From: Ophiodon elongatus
Taxonomy: Eukaryota > Chordata > Actinopteri > Perciformes > Hexagrammidae
Direction: 5' to 3'
DNA length: 64,000 nucleotides
Assembly: GCA_016806645.1 (NCBI GenBank)
Contig: JACSYO010000469.1
Coordinates: 2,668,501-2,732,500 of the forward strand
Shown here: piece by piece, positions 1 through 13,754 of the stretch
Layout of the letters: each line of letters begins with the position of its first letter
Numbering within the stretch: the first letter of the stretch is position 1
Notes under the pieces: model-generated
What the model was told of the DNA's origin: nothing
What the model saw: only the letters and a program-made list of their open reading frames with translations
Database searches by the model: none
Made by a program: the position numbers and the translations under genes

Positions 1-1464
1 ACCCTTTGGTTGTTTCCTAAACATGTGGTCAATGATAATTTGGCAACAGGTATTAGGTTCAAATAACTGTGAATAATATATGCCTGCTTTCACATGCCAG
101 TGCTTTGACAGCTTTCAAGACAAACAATACTTTGCTTTCAGTAAGAAGTCATGCAGTTTTATGTATGGTTAATTTAATGTATTTACCGCATTTCAGCTTC
201 AATCATTGATGCGCCATCCATGGATCATTCTTTTCACAAGGAGGGAAGTGAGCATCCTATTTATTACTGTTATTTTCCCATTAAAACCTGAGAAAACATC
301 AAAGGCGGGATGATTTAATTAACAATGTGGAGAGTCTGTGTACAGCCGTCTGCATTTTGCAAATTACTCTTTGCTAAGAATAAGAGACTTATCAGGTCCA
401 TACAGACATTGCTGCACACCTCAAAAGAAGTTGTGTTGACACAAGGAAGGGGAAAATGCATGTCTCTCCCTGACAGAATTATCCACTTCACAGGTATTTT
501 CAGTTTACAGTTTACAGGTTGGAAAATGAATACCCTTTCTTCTTCTGCCAGTAGAGTTTACAATTATTTGTTGTGTGCTCTGTGAAGTGTGGAGTGAACG
601 AGGAATAGACAGGGAGTTAAGTGTCGTATGTATGGAATATCATTGTGATTTATTCCTTATAGCATTTCAATTCTTCATAATTGTATTTGACGGGAAAGCG
701 AAGCTGTTTCTTAATGATTATTCCCTCTTGCAACTTGGTTTCGGGAGCTTTCAGTCTGTTTACTCGTGGCTAAGATGTACAATGTAGCCTGGCGAACCCA
801 GAGAAGTGCCCTCAACATGTTTAATATTGAATATTTAAATGGAAATGAAGGGAAATAACAGTTGGGGCATGTTAACCACTTAAAATGGTAATTGTCCCAC
901 CTTGCTCTTCGAAGACCTATGCGAATCAAAGAGAAATTGAAATAAAGAGGATGGGAGCCAGATGCATTTCTCAAAGTCTCTAAGTACTGAGCACATTGTT
1001 GAGATTGGTTCGGCAGTTCAACTAGTTTGTTTAAAGTTCCCTCATACAGTGATTTTCAAAATCTCCATGTTGTCTTAAGGTGAGGTATGATGTCTGATTG
1101 TATTTCCCGAATGAATTATGAATAGAAATGACTTGGGTCACATGCTTGCAAATTAGAAAATTAGTTTATTCTGCTTGTCAAAGAGATGGATGGTTAACAT
1201 CCAGCCTTCCTTCAGTCTGACTTCAATGTGTTGACTCCCTAAGAGCCACTGTAAATAAAAAGAGTGGATGTGTGGGTGTGGAGTGGAAGAGGGATAATGA
1301 AGGAAATGCTACGAACCCTGCTGAATACAGGAAACCATCGCCGGATAATGTCCAACATAAAGTCTGCCTTTTTTTTGTGTCGTATTGACAATCTGCAGAA
1401 GAAGTTGCCTGATCCAGTGAGTGCTTTAATAACAAAGCAGAATACCTGAAGTTGTACCCTCAAG

Positions 1465-1572
1465 AAAGAAATAAACAGCAAGAAGAGAGTGGGTTAGAGA
1501 GAGGATAACGAGAGATGGAGACAGACAGACAGAGAGAGAGAGGAGACAAAGACAGAAGGAGGGGGAGAAAAT
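1465..1572. repeat. Purine-rich low-complexity patch (GA/GACA)
   Basis: An imperfect run of GA, GACA and GGA words on the + strand, including 'gacagacagacagagagag'. It is low-complexity sequence in the presumed intron with no coding content. Confidence 0.7.
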
Positions 1573-2314
1573 AATTTTCTTTTCTTTAGGGGTGACACTT
1601 CAATATTATACCTATGTTTTGTTGCACTCTTCCTCCTCCTGCTTGACATTTCTGGGTTAGAAAGTGCCTATTACAGCTCACCATCGCCGTGTTTCACATA
1701 AATTCACATAAAGATATTTCCACAAAAATGATCTTTTTCGCTGTTGAGGAGCGATCTTGCTCTATTATTCAGGTCATGAGCAAGCCGCCACAGGTGAGGG
1801 GAAGGATGAGCAGGGCAGAGTATCGTGTTGATAGAAATGTCACATTTGATAGAATCACACTAATTACATGCGTGTACTAAATTGTTCTTCGATTGCCTGC
1901 ACATTGTGTTGGCTCATGCCATGCTTTGAATGACATTCTAATTCTCACATTATTTCAGCGACGAGTGAAGAGTATCTGCAGGGTGCTTTATCATTTATTT
2001 TAATAATCATTTTAATTATAGCTTGAATCAATCATGGACGACCTTTAGTAACATCCGATGAGCAGCCGGTTTCTTGAAAAGAGAAACAATAAAGCCATCA
2101 AAACGTGGTGACAGAGGCTTTTAAGCTAGTTTGGAACAATGCTAATCAAAACAAGACATTGACTACTACTACCACAACTACTATCACTACAATAACTGCT
2201 CCTACAACTACTTTACAGCAACCACTAATAATGACAATGATAATAATTTGAAATGTAGATCTTGCTTGCTTGTTTCCTCTTGATTTCCCAACCCTGACTA
2301 TTCATTGCAAATGG

Positions 2315-2317
<3 letters not shown>

Positions 2318-2388
<71 letters not shown>

Positions 2389-2406
2389 GTGTGCGTGTGT
2401 GTGTGT
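2318..2406. repeat. (TG)n microsatellite, about 89 bp
   Basis: Continuous TG dinucleotides with two C interruptions (GTGC) near the 3' end, followed by 'cggggggg'. The open frames here that encode only Cys-Val or Thr-His repeats are products of the array and not genes. Confidence 0.98.
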
Positions 2407-5400
2407 CGGGGGGGTGAATGTCATCAATCAGCATTAACCATCAGCTCTGAGGTATTGACTGATGATTCACCACGGCAGAATCTCCTCTGACTCTAAAATG
2501 AAAGGCAGCAGCGGCAATGTGAGGCAGAGACACTCAGTTGATTGGCACCTCATTGAGTCTGGCAGGGGAGCCTTTGATTGCACTAGCTGTCAATATCATG
2601 TAATTGTTTTTCTTACATACATGGTGCCCTCTATTTTTGCAGCAGGCTCTACTATTCCCTTTGCCATTATGCTATTGTGCAGAACTTCATTTTGATCCAT
2701 TATTATGAAGCACACATTTGCTACCCATACAGTGATTTTATGGCTACATTTGCCCGCTTGTTGATATTGTGAGCAAAAGATAGTGTTTGTACACTACCGC
2801 CACCCAATATGTCATTGTAACGTCAGTGTATTAAGATTCATAACCCATCCTAGACAGCTAGATTAGCTGCATATGGTTGTAAATCTGTCCTTCACAGCTA
2901 CCCGAGGATGTTTCAGAGTAGCCAGTTATGCCTTGAAGCTTTAATTGGGCCCCTTTTAATTATCACGTTAAGTGTGTTCCTGGATTACATATACTGAGCA
3001 CCCTTCTGTCTTGACAAGGGTGAACCTCAGCTTGTATTCACTGAAGTCAGGCTAAAATTGAGTTTAAATTTCTTCTTAAATGGCACACATAACTGCCAAT
3101 GAAACCGTTCAGGGCTGAGGGAGCAACCCTGTTCCCCACCCCAAGGTCAGTGGAGAAGACGAGATTTAATTGAAATTGAAACTGTCTTCCTGGTTTGAAA
3201 TAATTAGCATTATCAGAGTGGCGAAAGGAAGAGTCTGGGATGATGAAAAATAAAGAGGACGCCGGCCCTAGATAAAAGTGGCAGACTGGTGGCAAGTCAT
3301 CACTTCTAGTGAATTGAATGTCACTGTGATTGACTGGACTTGACTCTGCATGTCACACATGAATCTCAAACAGGTAATGCCAACAAGATATATGGGACAT
3401 ATGATGACTGAAACTTTGCCAGAAGTTTAGAGGGGTGACTAGTCATTTCTATTTTCTTACAGAAGGCAAGTGTATCATTGGAACTGTTTTGACTTAGGGT
3501 GTCACGCAATGGTCACTAAACATTCGGCCTCTTGTCTCAGTAAATACATTGTTATGGATGCATGGCTCCAAGAATCATCTACCCTGTACTAGCTTTCTCC
3601 TCCCACCCGTAAAACAAACTCTGCCACCCCGATGGACTTTAGAAGTCACTTCTGCCGGACCCAACATTTCCGCACCAGTTAATAAAGGGGAAATGAATTG
3701 TATCAGTGTTGCTGTCTTTGCTCGTAGTGAATAGAAAATTATCATAGAGATGGGTATTGGTGCCTTCACATACTGAATTACATAGAGGGCGAGCCGGTTT
3801 CTCCTTGCACGCACTCGCTCACATGCACACACAAACCCAGAAGCTTGAAATAAACTGCAGGATGAAATTGGCTATCGTGATGTCATTGTAAGAGCGGTGG
3901 TGGTGGTGGTAATAAGCCAGGAAGCTCAGGCAAATTTCTCCCACAATTCCGCAAACACACGGTCATGTTAGTGACAATCAGGGCTTTTTTTCTTTTTTTT
4001 GCCAACTTCCTGTCTCTCCACACCTTCCCCAAGCTCTGCTAAGACATGTCAACATTAGAGTCGATTCTAGATGCCAGGCAGGAGAAATGTGACATACCCC
4101 TGCCTCTTTGTGAGAGTTTGTCGTGTTAGAGGTGGATGAAACAACTGACTTAAAGAGGATGGCACCCTGGGACAAACAATATATACAAGTGACCTCAGGG
4201 CCTGACAGGCACACAAAATCAAAGACGCAGGGTGTTAATATCTGATAGTTAGCGCTCTAGGCTAGAAAGGCATGAAATACATTAAGTTCAATGGGTTGCT
4301 GGCAGTCTCTAGAGCAAACTTAGTTGAGTGGCTATTTTCACCGTCCCCGCCTCTGTGGACTGTTGTAACCATTGGAGCATTCTCTTCATCATCACAGACC
4401 TTCTTTCTGTTTTTGCCCTTGATTTTTACTATATATATTCTTTTCTGTTGAGACTGTTTGGAAACCAAAGTGGAGCTGTTCGACTTGCCACCCAAAAAAT
4501 TAAAGCAGTGCTGAAGACATTAAAGGAGGTTTTGGAGGCCAAATGATTAAATTGCACTGTGATTAAAACAGCTAACAATATATTGAGCTAAAACAATGAC
4601 AGCGAAAAATTATTAAAAGGAATACAACTAATTATTTTTAGGACTTGGTTTGAACAATTCTTTATTATAAACAGTAATCCAATATCCATGTTTGCAATTT
4701 CTCAGTATATAAGTAGATATTCAAACTGAATACAAACTGAATGCTAATTACATTCACTTATAATTGCAATTGTACTTGCGTGCCAATATAACTATGTGAT
4801 ATCACTGGCTGTAATGTTAATTAATTGTGTTTATATAAGGGTAACAATTTTATGATGAGCCAGCCTTATGGTTATTTGGTCTGAGAGTGTAACTGTAAAG
4901 AATGGGTTGCCGATTCAAACAGCAGCAAAATTAGGCTTTTTCATACTTGAGTGAATTGAAGTTACTACAGTAACAGATAAGTCTATTTTAAGTATCAAAC
5001 ATGTCAATCAATTCTATTTTTTTTTTTCATTTTTGAAACATATTATCGTTTTATTATGTTATTTATTAGCTAAACTTAACTTGTTTTGCTTATGTTTTGC
5101 AACCCAGCCATTTTACAAACTCTCATCCCATGTTTCTATCTGTATCTGTCGCTCTCGCTGTTGGAAATGTTAGTTGACAATGCCTGCACTCAACACACCC
5201 CAAATGAAGTGCGTAGTGACAGAAACATTAACACCAGCCACTGAGTACCAGTGTGATTTTAGTGAGAGCATATCCGTCAGCAGGGCCTGGAGGAGTGAAA
5301 GACATATATCTGAACTTTCAACAGCTGGTGTTTGGGTGGAGGATTGTGACAGTCAACATCAAAACACTAAAAGTAAAGCTTTGATTTATTGAATGTGCCG

Positions 5401-8400
5401 CTTGGGTCTGCTTTCATGTTTGCCAGTGATACATTATATGACTTTTCTCCTGCTTTCAAGAACATGGCGATGCGGATGAATTAAACATGTTAAGCAGGAA
5501 GAGGTCTCTCTCTGAAAGCCTTACCCTTTTCATGATAACCCCTTTTTAGACATTCAGTGGACTTATCACAGCGTATAAATAGGACAGAATTCATTATTCA
5601 GAGGAGGTTTCAGTGAAAAATTAATAGTTGTCCCCGGAGGAGGGTCTGTGGCGCTCCGGAAAAAGGAAAACCTTTAAAGTGTACATGCACAGGGGGATCT
5701 GTAAAGAGTCTGCCCCTCATGTTAAAACCTTTACCATGCAACACTACACACTGATATTGCAAATATAAGTTTGCTCAGCATTAATGACTGTGACTAATAC
5801 CGTATACAGTCTGCATTCATGCCTAAGCTGTCCTCATAATATTTTGAAGAAAGAGGAAGAAAAGTAAGCAGAAAAGGGACAGCATGAGTGTCTGCTTCTG
5901 CCCCCTCATGTAGATTACACGTTTTTGGGATTGGCTGGTAGGACGAGACGCTGGAACTTGAGCTGTTGACATCTGAGGAGTGAATCTTTTTTTGGGACAA
6001 CATTGAAAGATTTCACTTGACTGTACAATAAACAAACACCCTAGAAAAACCCCAACAAAAACTGTACTGCAGGTCCTCTTCTGAGCTCTATCATATAAGA
6101 GATTACAATTTCCACCATGCCCAGATCACTCATGCACTGAAATCTTGCTGCCGCTGGTGCTGAGTGGTTTTCAGCCTGCCAGTTATCCGTTGAAAGATGG
6201 GCTTCACGATGCCTTTGTATCCACTTCCTATCTGCCCGGCCATGGAGGCAATAACAGTAATGTATGGCTAAGGGAAAACAGAGCTAATCATCAATGACTG
6301 CAAGATATATAGCATATGCGGTGGCACCTTGTTTATTACCCTCTCTTCTCCTCCTGCTGAATCCATCGGCTATACAGACAGGCTGCCAAATCCGGGAGCT
6401 TCTTCAATGTTAATTTGATTCATTCTTGTTTTCCATAATAATTGGGGGCAATGGGTCAGTGTGATGAATTTGCTTGTTACATGACACAGGATGTTGCACA
6501 GTGGTTGCTGTACAGTTTGTCTCTCTCGTCTCTCCCCCATCATGTGAAGCAAAGGCCTCATTCTTATTAGCTTTTATCTGAAAGAAATCCATTTGTTTTT
6601 GGGACTCCTACGCAACAGGTTTTTTTCTCTTATTTGAGGACCTGCTTCAAATCAGCTTTTAATTTGATGTTAAAAGGAAAGCAAAGAGTATAAAGTGACA
6701 TTTTCATTTTTAGATCAAAGTCATCTAAAAAAAAAAATCATGATTGATTAGATAGTATTTTTGCTGGAACAATCCAATCTTCTTGCAAATATCAAACCGC
6801 TTTGTCAGGTCCCACTTAATCAGCCTATTTCCTTTTTTTTCAACCCCCTACAAAAATGTCGCTTCCTTTTCATTCCACGCTCTTTATTTTCATTTCCCAG
6901 ACCTCACATTATCTACACAATATGGAAATGTTCAGACATTCATCCATGTGCAATGAATGTTAAGGTGGATTCACATTTTTAATCTTATAAATATGCATTT
7001 ATGTATTGCTTCCTTGTCAGGGACAGCACACCTACAGCATATCTACAGCATCGTTCGGTGTTTGCACAAGTGCAGACTCACAAAGAAGGGAATGAGTGGC
7101 TGCTCTTGTATGATATTTTTTTTAAAAAGAGAGCACAGGTGTGTGCACGTGTGCGTTTGTCTACATGAGCATGTCTTGTGTTTCTACCCCCTCTCTGTGT
7201 CATTGTGGTGATGAGTGCTGATTGCAGATTGTTATGGTGTTTGCAGCCCTCATCTATCTGGCCCACGCTGGGTATTTGGCCAGGCCTGATTGTGTTGATG
7301 TTGACACCGACATCTTGTCCTCGGGTGGGGAGGCCCAATAGTAGTCCCCACATAATGAAGGAGATGTAATCAACCAATGTCACACACAGAAAGTCAAGTG
7401 TGGAGAAAAAAGCTGTTGCTGTGTTGCACCTTTACCAACTGTGCTCTCTGTTGATGGAAATCACACAATTGCTGTTGTTGATGCTGGCCTTGCTTTTTTT
7501 TGTAAACATTTTATGCTGAGGCAATATGAAAATTTTAGGTGTTTTTTCTCTCTCTGACAACAAAAGTGACTTTGTGACAAAGGAATTAACATTGAATTAA
7601 GTCTGTACATTGTGTTTCTGTTGTATATGCTCAGAGGAGAAATTGGTGCTTCAACCTACAACATACTTTTAATCAATGGTAACAAAAAGAAAGAAGCAAG
7701 TGCTTGGCACTGGGTTGTTCGAGGGATCCTTTCTCTCTTTGTGCACTTTGTCCTCTCTCTGTGCTTTGTTATTTGTTTTGGTGTTCTAATCTCAGCCAAG
7801 TCAATAATATTCTTTGTTGTCTGAAATTGTGTGTCGGGAACAAAAAGGCCTCCTCCTTTTGTTGAAAGTACCTGTCTGTGACTTTTCACTCTCTCTCAGA
7901 CTCCCAGATAAAGTAATCATTAGATGTTGTTTTCTGCCTGCAATTACTTTCAGTTACAATGGGTCAAACACTAGGAAAGCAAAAGGGGTCGAGAGTAGAC
8001 AAGGCTAGATGGATTACAGGCGAAGAACTGTATGGGTCCCACAAGTGGTGATAAATACGTATGTGGCTCAGAGACTCGCCACGTTCAGCGGCGTCTCAGT
8101 AAATGCATCAAAACTAATTAGTCGAGAGTATATATGGACAACCTCGCTCCTCTCTTATCTGCGTCACATTGTCTCCTTTAAAAAAGGCCATTTATTGCTT
8201 CTGGCACTATTTGTCTTAAAACGTAAAAAAAAAAGAAGAGGAGCAATGGCTTTGCCATTTCTTATGTCTCACTTTGTATCGCTGCTGCACAGAATTTATC
8301 TGAAATTTATGTTTCAGTGGAAAGATCTACTGCACTATTATCATTGGTCACTCATTAACATTCTTGGAGCATGTGATAGCTGATGAGAATGGCAATTGGA

Positions 8401-11400
8401 TGCAGACAGGCCGTATAGCGATATTTCTATTGTTTCATTCCACATTCTATAGTAAAATCTCGTTAATAGAATTCGACAGTAGCTGTCGACCCCAGCACGT
8501 CTCCTTATAGATCTTAATACATGCCAGCCTCCTACATGGCACCACTGACCTCTGCAGCCCAGTTGATATTTGCCTTCCAAAGATCATGCCAAGTTTTTTG
8601 CTAAAATGGAATATTTACTTCCTCTTCCATGCCCTTGTCAGCAGTGACAATGACAACTCTTATTGCCTTTGCGAGGATTATACTGTACCGCCTCCTGATA
8701 AAAGTAAAGAAAAAACGAATAGCATTTGAGTCTGAAAATTAAATTTCCTCTGTACGTCAGTCTCATTGTCATAGAGACTGGCTTTTTCCACGAGTATGCA
8801 TATTCTTATGTCATACTTCATAGTAATGTATAAGCAGGACTTCTAAGTATTTCAAATAGTTTTCAGAAAAGCAGAAATTCAGAAAGCAGACTCCATCTTG
8901 AATAAAATCTTGAAGTTGGCTTTCTTGTATTTGTAATTCTGTGAGACATTAGTCTCTCCTTCAAATGATGATTGCCAGAGCTGTGATGAAAGTAATGGCA
9001 TCTCTCTTTTCCATGCAACACCAAAAGGTTTTAATAGTGCTATTATTATTAATGACCATCCATTTGCTTATCCAGATTGTACGTTTGGAGTGGGTATAAT
9101 GCCGACTGAAGTGATAAAGCCTTTGTAATTACAAACCCAATTATTTCTACTCTGATTCTATTTGTTTGAAGGAATCTTCCACATTCTTGTCTTTTGGTCT
9201 CCCTCCAGACACGACACACATGCTCATGTCACCTCTCTGTCTCTTTCCCTCTCTCTTGGTCTCATCCCATCATACAAGAACACATCATATGATAATGATG
9301 CTATTTTTGCACTTATGATAGCTGCAGTACTTGTAGTATTCTAGGATGATGCTTTTACTCTTGATGAAAGACATGTTGGCCCTATGAAATATCTATTACA
9401 GCTGAATATAAGCTTCTTTGCTTTTTCTTTTAATTTTCTGGCACCATTAAACCTGTTTGAATTGATACTGAGAGTGGCAGAGCTGGAGGTGAGAATGCTT
9501 TTGGTTGTGAAAGGTTTATATTCTTGGCATAGTAACGTTCTGGAATATGTGGCAAACACGTGAGACATAAAACAAACAAATCTAATTTAAATATGGCACT
9601 ATACATGCTTAGGTGGAGGAAGTCTGCTGCACGTGATAAAGCTTTTATTCGACAATACGAGTGCATTAGATGAATATAAGTTTCAGGCTAGAAGAATGAA
9701 AAGACTGCACCAATTAACACCATAGAATGAGTCTGAGGCGTAGTCCACCTTCCTGATGGCTGTTTGAGGAATTTAATGTCCTAGATGCATGCAATTATCC
9801 TTTTAATTAGCAATAATGAGTTTGTGCATGCTGAAATAATAAGTTGAAACGTGATATGTGTGCAGACCTTAATGTGAAGCTCATCAAGATGTAACTAGCT
9901 CTGTCAGTAAATATCATCAACTGTCATGTTAAATATCTCATGCTATTATAATGGAAAGCCGTCTAATATGCATCCTAGCTGTGTGCGTGTGTGTCTGCCT
10001 ATCAGAGCTTGTGTTTGCATTTGTGGATTTAATGGCCATTAGAGAAAGAAATGAGTGAGATTTAAAGCATAGCAGTAAAATAAAAGATAAAATATAATGC
10101 ATACCAAAGTGTCAACATTCCAGAAATCTGGTTGGTAACATATCACTTAAATAACCTCATGGGTTTGAGACTTACACTGTTTATCATGGCTAAACAAATA
10201 ATTACATTACCTTGATGCCGAAATGCAACCGCTTATCTTTATATTACCAACTGTGTACAGTAACCTCAATAGCATGCAGCAGCATGGGCCTGAACATTTG
10301 AATTACTGCTTATTATTTCAGCATTACAACCTGTATTAATATCCAAAAAGGAATGGCCATAGACACAGCAAACATTCCCAGAATAATTCTATATTAACCA
10401 CTGTTATGGAAGATGGTAGTTGAGATGCTGGTGTGCCATGCAAAGCAGTTCATTGTTTTAAATTAGAACATGAATTTGTTTTCTGGGACATTTCACTATC
10501 AGAGCTGCACTTAAAGGGACATTATTATTGATGAATCACCTGCACGTCAGCTGGTTGGATTATTACAAAATGTGTTTAAACAGGGGCTGGATACAAACAT
10601 ATGAACATATGTACACTATACTACAAGCTAATACAATAGATGCACACTTTTTGGAGTAGGTTTTGTTAAGACTGGTTCAGAAGGGCTTTTCCTCAGCTTT
10701 TAGTAGGCTCACGGCTGTGGTGGTGTACTGGACTGCATTAGATTGATAGAGGTCTATGTGACACTTCTGTTCATGTTCTTTTTCCTCTGCTTACAATAAC
10801 TGAAACTAAGCTAGATAATAAAATAATATAAGCCACAAAAACTTTTGGAGGGCCAAGAAATTGGATTGTATTGCAAAAGATTGCAAGCATTTAAAATATT
10901 GTGTCCAACCCTCTAGTATTTTTACATTAAACAAGTTCAAGTGCTCACATTATAGTTTGGGTCCAGTCAAATTTTAAGCTGTATTTCCATTTAGTGCAGA
11001 AAAACATCTTCCGGTAATCTTTTGCATGCCATACAGCATGCTCTTGCCTGTCTCTTACACATGTCCAGTGTTTATACAAGCTGTAATGTTTGACCGCACG
11101 GATGGAAGGTCAGCTAAAGGTGAATGCAGCAGTGTTCAATCTGTGGCTGGCCAAAGGATGTGTTGATGTTGCAGAACAAGACTGCTGTACGCTACTGCTG
11201 GTATTGACCTTGCATATGACCGCAAGATCAACTAGAAAACCTAGGACGGTGGCACTGTGGGGCATCTAGAAATCCACAACAACACCATCTATAATAATTT
11301 ACCTTATGCCAGAGCAGTGTAATTGTCCTGCAGGCTTTTTTTAATCAGAACATGAATTGAATACCACTTCATTCCTGGAGTCGACAGCAGTCTGTTAATC

Positions 11401-12242
11401 GGGTTGATTGCAGGTGAATTTGTATTAGATGTTAAGTCAAGTCTAGTGTAGAGTAACTAAACAGGTATCGCAGTTTTGTTTCAACCATATCACCAGTGCC
11501 TCTCAGTGAAGATGACTCTTCTCAAATGAAAACAGCGGGGTTGATCCAAGCCATGCCGTCTATCAGAGACAATTGTTTGCCATTATCCCCACTTGTCTGC
11601 CATTCAAATTTCCTTGACGGGAATGTAGAAAAGAATGTTCTCAGCATCAGGGGATCCATGGCGTCAGTGATGTGTGATTCCTCCCGAAAGCTCCGCGGGG
11701 TACAGTTGTTTCCCCTGAATACAAAAGACAGCGGCATCACAAGCAGGCTGCAGCATACCTCTAGCTGACGAAAGCAGCCAGAGCTGTCAGCAACATCACT
11801 CACGCCGCGCTCCCACCCTCCCAACCCCGCCACTGCCTATCCAAACTATCCCGCTGGAATAGAAAATAGTACAGACCCATGACTTTTTTGGAAAGTCTGG
11901 ATGTGAAATTTTGCATTCAAAATTCGGAGGCACTGAAGGCTGTTGAGACTGAACTGCTATGAGTTCAAACTGTGTGAAGTCATAGAGCCACAGACTTCCC
12001 TTTCATTTGTAAAGTACGTTAAAGACAGCTTCACCTCTGGCTGCACTGATCATTTAAAGTTGAGGAGGAGGGAAGAATGTCCTTTAGTGTGTTTCTTTTA
12101 GGAACATTTATTTGTGTGTCAGGGTGCATGCTTTTGGAATAAGAAGTTCATGCTAATAGCATTACCTCATCAAAAATGACAGCACCCTGAAAAGGCATAA
12201 CCAATGGCAGAAAACACTCGGAGAGAGATTGAGTCAGGGCAC

Positions 12243-12262
12243 GGCCGAGACTTGGCTCGGCC
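12243..12262. other. Short perfect hairpin (7-bp GC-rich arms)
   Basis: GGCCGAG at 12243-12249 is followed after six bases by its exact reverse complement CTCGGCC at 12256-12262. The arms are unusually GC-rich for this AT-rich intron. No function is assigned, and a 7-bp arm pair can arise by chance. Confidence 0.5.
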
Positions 12263-13706
12263 CTATTGTGCTAGCTCAGAGAATAAGAAGGCAGCATCCA
12301 TTTTTTCCTTAATGAAGTTAGTGACCCTTTGAAAGGTGACACATTTACCGCCCAGGGGATTTATACACTCCTGCTCCAAGGCTCCAGTTCAATATGGAGA
12401 GGACAGATTTGACTCCATGTCAGCACTCCAAATATATCCTCACAATTTATACCAGGTGATTCATTTTCAGACACTGCTCTTATAATTAACGTTGACGCTG
12501 TGCTATTCAATCTGCGGCCGTGTGGAAACACAAAAAAAAAAAAAGAGTGCATTGAGCCGTTATACAACAATCTAGGTAGTTTTGGGAGGCCAAACTGCTA
12601 TCACTAACGTAATCAGAATATTCATTTATATTTAGTAGAATGCCATAAAACAATAAACAAGGTGGCGAGAAGATTTGCAGATGTTTGTGGAATCAAATTA
12701 CACAGAGCATGCAGAACTTGAGCGCGTAAAGGAATAGCCGTCCCTGTGTACTGTGGTCTAAGAACACTTTATTATTTATAGCATCCTTACTTATGCAAAT
12801 ATACTAAATAATTTCTACAAGACAGCTTGAAGCGGAGGCCTAGAGGAACGATGTGATGTTTGAATGAGGACCCCTCTCTCTTTTGCATGGCCTAGGAAAC
12901 ACAACACTGCAGGCTGCGAGTTGCCTTGATGCCCGCTGTTTTACATTCTAATTATCTGGCTTGACAGGCTTTATTGCTGAAGCTCAATGCTGAGGCCTCG
13001 TCCCAGACTCATTCCACATGTGATGTCAGTGCCGGGATAATGAGATAAGATAGTTTGAGTGCTTAGCCTTGCTCAGTCACCTCCTCATTCACTTTTTATT
13101 TTTGTCTTCCCTTCCATGCATGCAACCTAAATGCTGCCATATTAATTGTACCTGAAAATGCTAAAGTTGCTCACAGGATCCTGGGGTGATGGAATTTTTT
13201 TCTCCAACTCTCCTTATATGAGTTTTCTTATTTGACCAGATTTATTTGGGATTCTGGAAAATCAGAGGGGTTTAAGGTGTGCCACATTGACAGTGATTAA
13301 AATAAACAAGGCTTTGTTAAGGTGTTCATTAAATATTTAACACCGCAAAGCCAATACGAGACACAGACAGCAAGACATTTTTTTTGTAACTCTAATTAAG
13401 CTACAGGGAATTCCTTGCATATTGTAGGTAAACAGACAGAGTCATGGGAATACCAATGGAAATTAAATGCTCTGTTGGTGTTTTTCTCATTACAAGATGA
13501 AATGAAACATTTATCACTGACTTTCGTTTCTTTAAAAGGTTGACATTTTGTGGTTCAACCGCTGATAAGATGACAACTTTCTTCTTCTTACATTATGATT
13601 CATGAGTTCATGCAGTGCTTTTCAGCACCCTGGTAAAAGTGTTGCATTCTAACTGCACTCTCTGTATGTTCTGACTTGTTGGATTAACTTTGTTGTTTAA
13701 TAATAT

Positions 13707-13754
13707 TTCTCTTCCTCTCCTCTCCTTTTTTCTTTTTTCTTTTTTTTCTTACAG
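13707..13754 (+). promoter_or_regulatory. Polypyrimidine tract and 3' splice site of the terminal exon
   Basis: A run of almost pure C/T, mostly T, ends in 'ttacag'; the AG is at 13753-13754. It sets the exon start at 13755 and the reading phase. The first exon codon is completed by one base from the preceding exon, so the intron is phase 1. Confidence 0.85.

Larger units (their letters stand above)
1..13754 (+). other. Probable last intron of the protocadherin gene (5' part outside window)
   Basis: This stretch ends in a canonical acceptor: a pyrimidine-rich tract (13707-13750) followed by 'acag', with AG at 13753-13754. I looked for the other known cytoplasmic-tail segments of delta-1 protocadherins, such as the RRVTF (CM2) block, and for cadherin repeats, and saw none. 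The sequence therefore reads as one intron longer than 13.7 kb whose donor lies upstream of the window. It is AT-rich and holds a GT microsatellite (2318-2406), a purine-rich patch (about 1465-1572), a degenerate ACT-rich patch (about 2160-2215) and many short open frames that resemble no family. Calling it an intron is an inference from the exon that follows. Confidence 0.6.

Noticed and set aside
2225..2490. Thr-His and Cys-Val repeat open frames
   Set aside because: They translate the (TG)n microsatellite and are not proteins.
8009..8383. 124-codon plus-strand frame in the intron
   Set aside because: No domain or motif, includes a Lys-Arg run from an A-rich tract, and a chance frame of this length is expected in 64 kb of AT-rich DNA.
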